Assembly: GCA_020631735.1 (NCBI GenBank) | Contig: CM036225.1 | Span: 63,277,853-63,341,852, forward strand | Origin: Saccharum officinarum | Lineage: Eukaryota; Streptophyta; Magnoliopsida; Poales; Poaceae | Reading direction: 5' to 3' | DNA length: 64,000 nt | In this document: in pieces, positions 1 to 9,332 of the stretch | Layout: each line of letters begins with the position of its first letter | How positions within the stretch are numbered: position 1 is the first letter of the stretch | Position numbers and translations under genes: made by a program | The notes under the pieces: model-generated | What the model was told of the DNA's origin: nothing | Database searches by the model: none | The model's input: only the letters and a program-made list of their open reading frames with translations

Positions 1-48
1 AGCCTATGAACTTCCTCATGCAGGACTGTTTGTACTGCTCCAGGTGTG

Positions 49-300
49 TCACATAAAGCTCCAACTCACGAACACGAGCCCTGGCTTCTGTCTCTTTTCC
101 AGCGACTCATTCTGGAACTGTTTCCAAAAACGCATGTTGCGCTTCAGTCGCTCTACTTCTGATGTAAGCCTTGCAACCTCTGACTCCGAATCCGGGTTCG
201 GATTACGGCTACTGCTTGCTCCATCAACTCTGGCGGCCAACTGATGACGCGGCACTCCTTGCGACCCGTTTTCTTGCGAGGAGTCGTTCACACGTGCCAT
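49..300 (-). CDS. Start of a gag-like reading frame (truncated or degenerate)
   Basis: An 83-codon minus-strand frame begins with ATG at 300, about 370 bases downstream of the primer-binding site, where gag is expected. The N-terminal half is polar and Ser/Asn/Asp-rich, followed by a short helical segment rich in Glu, Leu and Arg (about residues 38-60) that looks like the start of a coiled coil. No recognised capsid or zinc-knuckle motif is reached before the stop near the window edge. It could be a short gag leader exon or a decayed gag. It is unlikely to be a host gene. Confidence 0.35.
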   Translation of the reverse strand: MARVNDSSQENGSQGVPRHQLAARVDGASSSRNPNPDSESEVARLTSEVERLKRNMRFWKQFQNESLEKRQKPGLVFVSWSFM

Positions 301-662
301 CCTAAAACAAAGACAGAATTAGGACGATGAGAACAGATAGGGGGATCTGAGGTTAGCATGAATAGGATTGAACCTTACTTAACCCAAACCACTTTAAAAG
401 GAAGGTAACTTAAGCAGGTTAATTAAACATGATGCATGCATCGTACTTACGATCTAACAGAAAGATTTAGTAAACACATGCAATCTTTATAACATAGGGC
501 ACTATACATGATACTTCACTACGAAGCTTTCAAATATGAGCTAGGAAACTATAGAATAGATTAGAGAAGCAAAAGCAATTTGACCCAAATATCAGTATTA
601 AATTTTTGACCCAAATCATTTTGAAGTTTTACAAAGTAATACTACAATAACCAAGTGATTAT

Positions 663-674
663 GCTCTGGTACCA
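663..674 (-). other. Primer-binding site of the long-LTR element
   Basis: On the minus strand the 12 bases TGGTACCAGAGC lie two bases after the LTR end (TGTGACA). They match the complement of the initiator methionine tRNA 3' end (TGGTATCAGAGC) at 11 of 12 positions. This fixes the orientation: the LTR at 677-4661 is a 5' LTR and the body extends leftward. Confidence 0.75.
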
Positions 675-676
675 GC

Positions 677-3600
677 TGTCACAGAACCTCCTAATTATGA
701 TGGCCCACAAGCACACGTCATTCCATAATGACCTCTGACAGTCGTACTTATGTTCACCATAACTTAAAAGGCCTGCTTTCCTCCGAACAGGATCCAATCA
801 CAGGAGTATTGCAATATTACAACAGTTTATTCAAAATATTCAACAGAGTAAAGTAGCGGAAGTCTTACAATAACTTAGGTTACAAACCAGTTTTCAAACT
901 TAAAACCTTATGTAACATTATTACAAACCAGTAGTAGAGAAGTATCGGTAGTAACTTTATTACAACACACAAGCGAGATGCCTTGCCCAAAGGCCACACA
1001 ATCTACTCGTCGTCACTGTCTTCAACCACGACGGTCATGCAACAAGGCTCGAAGCAGACTTGTTCATGAACCGCACCTGCAACAAGGGGTTAACAAACCC
1101 TGAGTACGAGAGTACTCAACAAGACTTACCCGACTAAGACAAAGACTCCAAGGCATGCTAGCTTTAGGAATCAAGGTACGGGTAATCAAGAATCAAATTT
1201 TCTTTTTGCAGAAAAGCTTATTAAAGTAAGTCCTTATCTTCAACATTTTACTTTTACCATTGATGGTTCATTAACCAATTCTAGGTATCCTAATCTAGAT
1301 CAAAGTAATTATCATCAAAACCTTTCTCATTCTTTCTTTCAATTCCAGTCTAACTACGATGTTGGTGCAAGGCCAAGACTCCTTTCTCGTGGAGTAACGA
1401 CGATTCGAACCGCTTCATTTACCCAGCTGGGATTCCTAACCACACGACATATGTAGAACTGAATCTTGCATATATCAACTCTTACTCGGGTTTCCCAAAA
1501 CCAGAACGTGTCCATCGCCACCCGAGAGCACAGTACTCCTCGAACCCGGCCCGATTCTAGCCCCGAGGTACACGTTACTCTCGCCATCTCTCCACTCCCA
1601 GTGCGAGGTTAGACGTTCTCGTAATGGACTAACCAAAGTAAGGCTTACCCGACATGGGCACATGGCTAGTACTAATAAAAACTCCATGACGCGAGGCCAA
1701 CAACGTACGGTCCTTAACTGATAAGGCGGAAACAATACAGTGGACTCCTTCCCAATGCATGTTAGCAGTGGCCAAACCACCCGCCCGATCTTACAAGTTC
1801 ATTCACATATTTCAATATTCATTCGATATGCCGTCATGGCTATGTAAACATTCATTTAAAAGCTTAACTTCTAAGCATAGCGAAGCATACTACGCATTTT
1901 CTGTAAATCAGGTATCAAGGTTGATATCACAATAATCAAGGATGATAATGCAGCAATTAGGTTATCACTCAACTCCTAATTACTTAATGCAGTCAACCAT
2001 AATATAAATAATAAAACATTTGTAAAACTCAAGGTAGGTTTTAAATGCACCGGGCTTGCCTTGCTCAAACACGACGACCGACTCAGACTCGAGGACTTCA
2101 CCCCCTGGTCCGGAACCCACCGACGATCGCTCTTCTCCGGAAGCTTGATCGACGACTTCGGCTTCCTCGAAAGCGGAGACTACACGAATACATAACATGC
2201 TTTAACATGATGTTCGATGATAAACATGATGCTTGATGATAACATGCCACGGTTACGATTTGAGTACAACTTTTCTTCACGGTACAGTCGCAAAAAACCT
2301 ACTAACTAGTAGCGCGATTCCAGCGATACCAGCTTTTAACCTAACAGTTACTAACGAGCTCAATCATGAAATTAAGGTGCCAAGATCACAAAAGGGTAGT
2401 GATCTAAGGACATCACTCAATCAAAAGCACACAACACTTTAAGTTCTCAAATTAAATTTATTTCTATTTAATAATTAGGCATAATTAGAAGTTGATCAAA
2501 TTTTACCTAATCAAGCTCAAACTTTTCTATGTTAAGAATGAATACAACAGTGTTATAATAAATTTCATAATTTTGGATAAATAAATTAATTATTAAATTA
2601 CTGGAAGTTGCATTTAATCTTTAATGAAACTAATTAATTCTACTGCTCAAAGTATTCAAATTCATGATTTAACATTTTTCCTAGATAGTTTATACATTGA
2701 AAAGCTTACACAAAAATTTTCATGAATTTGGAACTCTACACAATTTTTAATGAAATAAACAAATAATAACACTATTCATTATTTGAAAAGAAAAACAAAA
2801 ACGAAATCGGGCTGACTTTCTTTTTCCCCGCGGTCCGCCCAACCAGACGGCCCCTCACGCGCCCCGCACGCGCGCTCGCACCGCCAGAGCCCAGCACCGC
2901 GCCCAGCCCTGCGCGCGCTCACTCTCCCTTCTCTCTCACTGACAGGCCGACCCCACCTGTCATCACCTACCTCCGCTCCTCGTTCTCTCCCGCCCGCTCA
3001 CTCACCTTCGCGCGGTGGCCGGCGGACGGGCTTCGTCGACCAACTGAACCGACCGACACCAATACACCTTCCCACGACTCCATTTTACTAATTGCCCCAC
3101 GGTTCGAGCTCCGGTGACACTTCACGACGCTGGCGCTCGGCAACTACGGTGACCGACGACTCGCGAACAAAGGCAAAGCTTAAACTATCTAGCAGGAGCA
3201 TCAGGGGCGTACCACGATCACAGAGCGTGATCGTTGAAGTGGAGAGCACGAGGCGCCTGGTCACGTGGCGGCTCAACCGGGACAGCGGCGACCCGAGGTG
3301 AGAACGATGGTTCCCGGTGATCCTGAGCGTAGCACTACACCAAAGGCGCAACAGGTTCGCAAGGTGATGGCCGAGCGATTGGCGAGATGAGATGGATGCG
3401 GAGCAGGAGGCGAATTTGGCCGAGCAATGAGGACGGTGGCGCGGCGATGATGAAACCGGACGGCGATAGTGGCGGTGTCGGTCCTTTTAGCGCTGTGAAG
3501 CAAGGAAAGCAGCTAGAGAGCGCGAAGCGGTCCCTGTGTCGCGGTGCAGGATGGAAGTCGTGAAGCCAGCGCGACGTCGGCGCTCGCCGGCGCCCATGCC

Positions 3601-4661
3601 GCGCCTGCGTGTGATTCGCCGGTGCACTGTAGCTGTCCCCCCCAACTTTGAATTTTCAAACTGTTTCTCAAATTACTCTCAAATCATGTAACAACTTGAA
3701 AAACTTCCAATCTATGAAATCTTCAGAATTTCAAGCTCTACAAGTTTTGTATTGAACACTTTTTCAAATTTAACTGGATTTTGAAATTTGAATTTAAACT
3801 CAAAAGGGACACATTTTTCAGATTTGGTAATTTAGAAATTACTTTTGATTTTATATTGAAACTTCAAAATCTCCAACATCAAAGTTGTATATCTTGACCA
3901 GACCTACAACTTTGCTGTTCAAAACTTTTTAAATTCAGCCTCCATTTTGAATCTTAGTTTGGGGACAAAAATGAATTAAATTGAAATTTGTTTATTTTCA
4001 AAATTGCTCCACATTTTACACTAAAACTTTGAAAACTCAAAACACCAAAGTTGTAGCCCTTGAAAAGTTCTACAAACTTGGTTTTGAACTTTTTTCCAAA
4101 TTTTGCTTAGATTTTGAATTATTTCAAAAGGGTAAAACAGGGTTTTGAAATTAGGGTTTTCGGAGGAATTTTAATCGAAATTGTTGCTACTTTGATTGGT
4201 GATTACTTAGTGATCAAAACCTCACCAAGGCATCATTTGACCAACATGACATGGTTGACCAAATGCCACTCTTGGTTGACCAATTAGCTTTAAAAATTCT
4301 TTTACATTTCTCCCCAGATTTGAATTTAAATTTGAATCGGAAAACTCGTGACAAGTTTTGGACTCCAATTCAAACTCAAATTGGAGCTTCATTTTAAATG
4401 TTGTACTCGAGCTCATACCCTACACTTGACACTAGTGGCAACACAGTCGCACACCTCAAATTACGCAGGGCATGGACTAAGTATTTGCGGTGGCATTCGA
4501 AATTAGGTTTCGGGTTCGGAGCACACCACTGAGAAACACATTCAACCTGAATAAGTAAACTCGTTTTAGTTGATGCATAACAAGTTTAACCTAACAGGAT
4601 GCTTTGCAATGCATTATGATGACATGCAGATTAATTAGCACTATAACACCCGGGTGTTACA
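677..4661 (-). repeat. Very long 5' LTR (3,985 bp), probably Ty3/Gypsy
   Basis: On the minus strand the repeat starts TGTAACACC and ends TGTGACA, giving the TG...CA termini of an LTR, and it is followed by a primer-binding site. A second copy of most of it lies at 18213-21679. Inside are a GC-rich block (about 2820-3640) and an AT-rich block with many short homopurine/homopyrimidine runs (about 3640-4420). The minus-strand end carries a short palindrome, TAACACCCGGGTGTTA. No long ORF is shared with the second copy, so the small ORFs here look non-coding. Confidence 0.75.
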
Positions 4662-4667
4662 CCTTTC

Positions 4668-4767
4668 NNNNNNNNNNNNNNNNNNNNNNNNNNNNNNNNN
4701 NNNNNNNNNNNNNNNNNNNNNNNNNNNNNNNNNNNNNNNNNNNNNNNNNNNNNNNNNNNNNNNNNNN
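4668..4767. other. Assembly gap of exactly 100 Ns
   Basis: One hundred undetermined bases separate the end of the long LTR (plus four bases) from the first determined base of the Copia 3' LTR. A round 100 normally marks a gap of unknown size. The left flank and target duplication of the Copia insertion are lost in it. Confidence 0.98.
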
Positions 4768-5475
4768 GAAAGGATCAAGATGCCCAAGAGGGGGGGTGAA
4801 TTGGGCTTTTCTAAAAATTAAATGCAAGAAATAAATCCTACAAGCCGGAATTCACCCCTAGTGTCTACTTGTGTTCCTAGAGAGTCTACCGATACAAAGT
4901 TTTGCACCCTAGTTTCCAATCCTAGTCTAGCATGGCAAGTCTAGGAATGTAAACAAGCAATGAAAGTAAATACGAGAATGTAAATGCTTGAATGTAAAGG
5001 GGCAAGGAACACGGCGATGTTTTTCCGAGGTATCGGAGAGTCGCCACTCCCCACTAGTCCTCGTTGGAGCACCCGCGCAAGGGTGTAGCTCCCCCTTGAT
5101 CCGCGCAAGGATCAAGTGCTCTCTACGGGTTGATTCTTTGACACTCCGTCGCGGTGAATCACCCACAACCGCTCACAAGATGAGTTGGGTCATCCACAAG
5201 CTCCGCCGGATGATCACCAAACTCCCAATCACCACCAAGCCGTCTAGGTGATGGCGATCACCAAGAGTAACAAGCTAGAACTCTCACTTGACCACTACGA
5301 GCCCAAATGAGAAAGTGGATGCACACTTGCTACTCTCTAATCGCTAGTGAGGAACTCTCAAGCTTTGATTCTCAAATCTCTATCCTCACTAGTGCTCTTG
5401 CACTACCTTGCACTCCAAAGGTGTTTATCAGCTGATCAAATGAGCAAGAGACCTCTAAAAGAGGTGGTGGGGATG

Positions 5476-5483
5476 TATTTATA
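5476..5483 (-). promoter_or_regulatory. TATA box of the 3' LTR copy
   Basis: The minus strand reads TATAAATA in an otherwise GC-rich stretch, about 60 bases downstream (in minus sense) of the palindrome array. The position within the LTR suits the U3/R boundary. Confidence 0.6.
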
Positions 5484-5534
5484 CACCCCACAGACAAAAC
5501 GAACCGTTACCTGCTGACTCAGCAAAACTCGAGC

Positions 5535-5935
5535 TGACCGGACGCGCCGGTCGTACTGACCGGACGCGCCGGTCGCTCGTAACGGTCGAAAACCGAAAAA
5601 CACCTGAGTGACCGGACGCACCGGTCAGGGGTGACCGGACGCGTCCGATCGTGCAGGGAGCATACTGTACTCGCACCGGACGCGCGACCGCGTCCGATCG
5701 GTGATGACCGGACGCGTCCGGTCGTCTCTGGACCTTACTGGACTGTGACCGGACGCGCCGATCACACCCAGGTCGCGTCCGATCGGGTGTTTCCCTCAAG
5801 TGACACGTGTTGACTTCTGACCACCGCGTCCGGTCCTCGCGAGGACCGCGTCCGGTGTTCAGAGCTGAAACCCTAGCCGCGGAACTGAACTGACCGGACG
5901 CGTCCGGTCATGCCGAGGACCGCGTCCGGTCATGG
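5535..5935. repeat. CpG-rich palindrome array in the 3' LTR
   Basis: About a dozen variants of an 18-bp palindrome occur in about 400 bp. Its perfect form is GACCGGACGCGTCCGGTC; other units carry a central GCGCC or lack one arm. The array lies directly upstream of the LTR TATA box. Spacing between units is irregular, so this is neither a simple tandem satellite nor a CRISPR array. Confidence 0.85.
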
Positions 5936-6373
5936 GAAAACAACCCGAAACTCTCCGAAACGCGTCACAACTTGAACCAAGTTGCTTCCAACTGAACTTT
6001 GAGCTATTCTAGAGCTGCCTAGCGCCAAGTTTAACAAGTGTGCACCACACCTAAACATAGGACTCGCCTAGGTCAAGCTACCCGCTCATGCCCCCCTTTA
6101 TAGTACGGCCAAAAGAGAAAAACGAAGATCCTAACGACTATTCCAAATGTCTCTCAACACCTCGACATCCGGAACTAACCGTCCTTAATCTTGACGTCAC
6201 TCTTTTGAAAACCGAAACGATTTCCATCAAGGGGCATGAATACCATGGTGCCCAAAGCAGTTAAAACCTCCATGACCTAACTTACCAAAGTTTCTGCAAA
6301 ACACACGTTAGTCATGGTAATAAAGCGTTGTCATCAATTGCCGAAACCAAACCTCGGGGCCTAGATGCTTTCA

Positions 6374-6387
6374 ATCTCCCCCTTTTT
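6374..6387 (-). other. Polypurine tract of the Sirevirus element
   Basis: The minus strand reads AAAAAGGGGGAGAT immediately before the 3' LTR start TGAAAG. This is the expected plus-strand priming site for reverse transcription and confirms that the left LTR is the 3' one. Confidence 0.85.
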
Positions 6388-6824
6388 GGTGATTGATGAC
6401 AACACTAAGATATGAAAGATTGGAGTTGAGGTTTTCGAGCATGCATGGTTCACATAAGCAAAAAGCAATAAGCATAGAAGGGTTAGGAATTGCTTATGTG
6501 TCCCAAGCCAAAAGAGTGTACTCATAAGATAAGACAAAAAGCGTTAGTACACAAACAGATATAGCTCATAAGAAATCGGAGTAAGGCACGGAAGCACAAC
6601 CTTAGAGCTATAATTAACAACGGTGACAAGAGATAACACTGTGACAGGATAAAACATTAAGACTCAAGGTTTATCTCACAACGACATGTCACACGAATGC
6701 AATGACTGAAAAGTAAACATGATGCATGAATGTAGCACACAGGAAAAAACGAAAACCCTCTCTCAAAACTCCCCCTGAAACTACTCTCTCTCCCCCTTTG
6801 GCATCAAGCGCCAAAAAAGCTAAT

Positions 6825-8372
6825 CTAAGGATCTGATGGGGGGACAGACGGAGTCGTGTCGGGTGCCGAGGTGCGCGGAGTAATCATGAAGTGTAGAGAA
6901 TCGCCCTCGGAATCTGAGCTATCTGGCTGACCCTCTGAAGAAGCATGTGGCTGTGTAACTGTCTGGGTCTGAACGGCAGGAACAGGTACTGTCGTAGTAG
7001 CAATAATAGGATCCGTCTGAGTGACCTGAGCCTGTAGCGAGCCAATAGCAGGAGGATCTGTGGAGGCAACTGACGAAGGTAGAGTCTCTGTAGTACCAGT
7101 CCCTGTCACTGGAGGAATAGCTGCCTCTGAAGCTGACAACCCTGAAGAAGTAGCAAATGTAGTGTGCGAGGGCGTCGGCTGACCAGTCAACTCGCTGTAG
7201 GTAGCACTGAAATCACCGAAAGGTGTGCCTGTCAGGAGGTGAGGGCGAGGCTGGTCTGATGGTGTAAACCCCGTGTGAATAGGCGTGAAGCTCGGGGACT
7301 GGAAAGACTGGGGAACCTGCTGCTGTGGAGATGTGAACTGGAAACCCGGCTGTCCCTGACTCGATGGATCACTAGATGGTAAAGCAGAAGTCAGGACGGA
7401 AGCAGGCGGAGGAACCCCAACAGTGACTAGGTGGCGCAGGAGGTCCAAGTACTGCTGCTGACTAGCTGCAGTCTGTCGCTGAATCTCGTACTGCTGTCGC
7501 TGCATTTCGACCTGCTGCCTCTGGATCTCAAGCTGCTGACGCTGAAACTCGTCCTGACGAGCCTGAATCTGTGCAAGTGCTGCAGCTGTGTCCTGAGCCT
7601 GTCGCTGTATTTGCTGTTGCTGCTGCTCCTGTGCCTGGGTCAACCTCTCAAGTATTGCCACCATGGCTGGGTCTGTGCGGGAGGCTGAACCAGAGCCACC
7701 GGCCTCGTGGTCGTGAGACCGAGGAGACCGGTACCTGGGGATGGGCTGGTAGTCCTCATCAGTGCTGTCAGATGTCCCATCCTCAGGAAGATCAGCAGGC
7801 TGAGCGTCAAGATCTGCAAGCTCTGCCTCTGCAAGCTCATCAACTGTGGCGTCCTGCTCAGCTGCTGTCTCAGGAACCTCAGGTCGCACACGCTGTCCTG
7901 GCACTGGGGCCTGATCTCTGGTGACTGAAGCCCAAAGCTGACGGATATCATACTCAGGAAAAGCAGTGGTAGTATCTGATATCTCAGCTCGGATCTCTGC
8001 TGGTAGCTGAATGGATGATCTAATAATGAAGCAGATCCAGTGTGCATAGGGCAGCTGACGATTACCCTTGAAGCCCTCAGCTATGGTGTCCTCCATCTCA
8101 CTAAGTATGAGATCCCAAATGTCAAACTGTGTCTGTGAGAGGAGGTGGTGAACAACCCATAGCTGCATCCGAGTCAGTCCCTCTCTGTAGCCAAGTCTGG
8201 GAAGTAGAGTGCGTCTGACTATAGCATCCAAAACTCTGGCAAGTGGTGTCAAACTGGCAGGCGTGCGTCGAGACCCTTCGCCAAAAGGCTCACGGAAGCA
8301 GGGTCGAACCAAGTCTGTAGGTGGCACTGCCCGCCGTGAGGGCGTCTCGGTGGAGGAGTCTGACCATAACAC
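6825..8372 (-). CDS. Third (envelope-like) ORF of the Sirevirus, C-terminal part
   Basis: A 515-codon open frame lies between pol and the polypurine tract. Its first half contains hydrophobic-aromatic segments continuing the domain in the overlapping upstream frame (8249-9064). Residues about 245-320 form a strongly Gln-rich coiled coil with an RQQ-x-E-x-QRQQ type heptad rhythm, followed by a Pro/Ser/Thr-rich tail. No clear transmembrane helix is visible, so calling it an envelope protein is only by position. Sireviruses and related plant elements often carry an extra ORF here, and its function is unknown. It overlaps the upstream frame by about 120 bases in a different phase, suggesting a compensating indel. 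Confidence 0.6.
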   Translation of the reverse strand: MLWSDSSTETPSRRAVPPTDLVRPCFREPFGEGSRRTPASLTPLARVLDAIVRRTLLPRLGYREGLTRMQLWVVHHLLSQTQFDIWDLILSEMEDTIAEGFKGNRQLPYAHWICFIIRSSIQLPAEIRAEISDTTTAFPEYDIRQLWASVTRDQAPVPGQRVRPEVPETAAEQDATVDELAEAELADLDAQPADLPEDGTSDSTDEDYQPIPRYRSPRSHDHEAGGSGSASRTDPAMVAILERLTQAQEQQQQQIQRQAQDTAAALAQIQARQDEFQRQQLEIQRQQVEMQRQQYEIQRQTAASQQQYLDLLRHLVTVGVPPPASVLTSALPSSDPSSQGQPGFQFTSPQQQVPQSFQSPSFTPIHTGFTPSDQPRPHLLTGTPFGDFSATYSELTGQPTPSHTTFATSSGLSASEAAIPPVTGTGTTETLPSSVASTDPPAIGSLQAQVTQTDPIIATTTVPVPAVQTQTVTQPHASSEGQPDSSDSEGDSLHFMITPRTSAPDTTPSVPPSDP

Positions 8373-9332
8373 AGCTGATGTATCTTTGTGTTGGAAGCTG
8401 GGAGTCTGAGAATCTCCCGCACTCTGGTGCTGTATAGGCGGTGATCGCGGCCTCGGAATGCAAAGTGAATGAAATCATGGGCAGGATCAATCCATAGTGA
8501 AGCATAAAACTCTCTGACCCATGTGCCGCAGTATGCACCTGTCCGTCCAAGAAGATCTGACAAGCCTGGCAGAAAGGACAGGTGCGGACGTAGCTGCTCT
8601 CCCACAACCTCAACTAGTGACTCAAGTCGACAGACCCTCTGTGGTCGGAAAGCAATACCGCTGTCAACTAGAGCTCTGTAGAAATCCTCCTGAAGTGGGG
8701 TATAGAATCCTTCTGAAGCTCTGGGATCCCTCACAGGTGGAAACCACCGACTGACCTCCACGAACCTCAACCCCTGCACCTGACGTGCTGTAGCACCCCT
8801 CAAGTCAAAGTGCTCGACCGGGGGTGAACCTCTAGCTCTGGGAGGAGGACGTGCTCCACGACGCTGGCCCTCTGGCCTAGGAGACACCTGAGTACGTGCG
8901 CGTGTGGAGCGGCGACGTGGTGGAGACTGAGCTGGCTGCTCCTCTGTGTCTCTGTAGCCTCTGGAGCCTCTGGAGCCTCTGGGGTGGATCAACTGACATA
9001 CTCTCTGCAGCTCCAGTATCCTCAGTACCCTCAGTGGCCTCTGTGCCGAGCTGTCGACCTTCAAGATGAAAGCGACGCTCGCCTATGCGTATGCCACTGC
9101 TCCTGCCACCTCTCTCTGCCTGCTCTGCTGCATCTGCCACGGCCTGAGCAATCTCTGCCTCTGTGAGTGTCTTCTTCTTCTTTCTGGCCAAGACCTTGAC
9201 ACGCTTCCCACGTGCAATCTCAGACCGACGAGGAGGACTGTCGTCCCCGTCACCAGGAGCACCACCGGCGTTCTTGCAACGCACCATGCTGACAAACTGA
9301 CTGAAAACCTCTGAAAGATGATGAACTGTCAC
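8249..9332 (-). pseudogene. Third ORF of the Sirevirus, N-terminal part in two frames
   Basis: Two overlapping minus-strand frames cover this stretch. One runs 9332-8877: it starts MTVHHL, has a basic Lys/Arg cluster near residue 45, then acidic and repeat sequence. The other runs 9064-8249 and holds a globular segment with a VREFYASL-type motif, reminiscent of the plant-transposon protein domain seen in third ORFs of plant retroelements (recalled by pattern, not searched). The switch between frames falls in a CTCTGGAGC short tandem repeat near 8945-8985, a likely indel site. The first frame and the downstream 8372-6825 frame share a phase, so the middle segment is displaced by two opposite shifts. 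It is probably non-functional unless an unseen intron resolves it. Confidence 0.5.

Larger units (their letters stand above)
1..676 (-). mobile_element. Internal region of a minus-strand, probably Ty3/Gypsy, retrotransposon (5' leader and start of gag)
   Basis: This stretch lies just inside the long LTR at 677-4661 and contains the primer-binding site at 663-674, an untranslated leader (301-662) and the beginning of a minus-strand reading frame (49-300). The element continues beyond the left window edge, so its pol order cannot be seen. The Gypsy assignment rests on the long LTR and the TGTAACACC-type LTR start. It is an inference, because no protease, reverse transcriptase or integrase domain is visible. 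Confidence 0.6.
4767..6373 (-). repeat. 3' LTR of the Sirevirus element
   Basis: It is a direct copy of 16607-18212. Termini on the minus strand are TGAAAG...CTTTCA, a six-base inverted terminal repeat, with the last base falling in the gap. It contains a minus-strand TATA box (5476-5483) and a CpG-rich palindrome array (about 5535-5935). Confidence 0.93.

Noticed and set aside
5535..5935. CRISPR-like array
   Set aside because: The units are palindromes of variable form with irregular spacing and no unique spacers, inside a plant LTR.
7571..8047. Plus-strand and alternate minus-strand ORFs over the third Sirevirus ORF
   Set aside because: Shadows caused by the Gln-rich coiled-coil repeat; composition mirrors the minus-strand frame.
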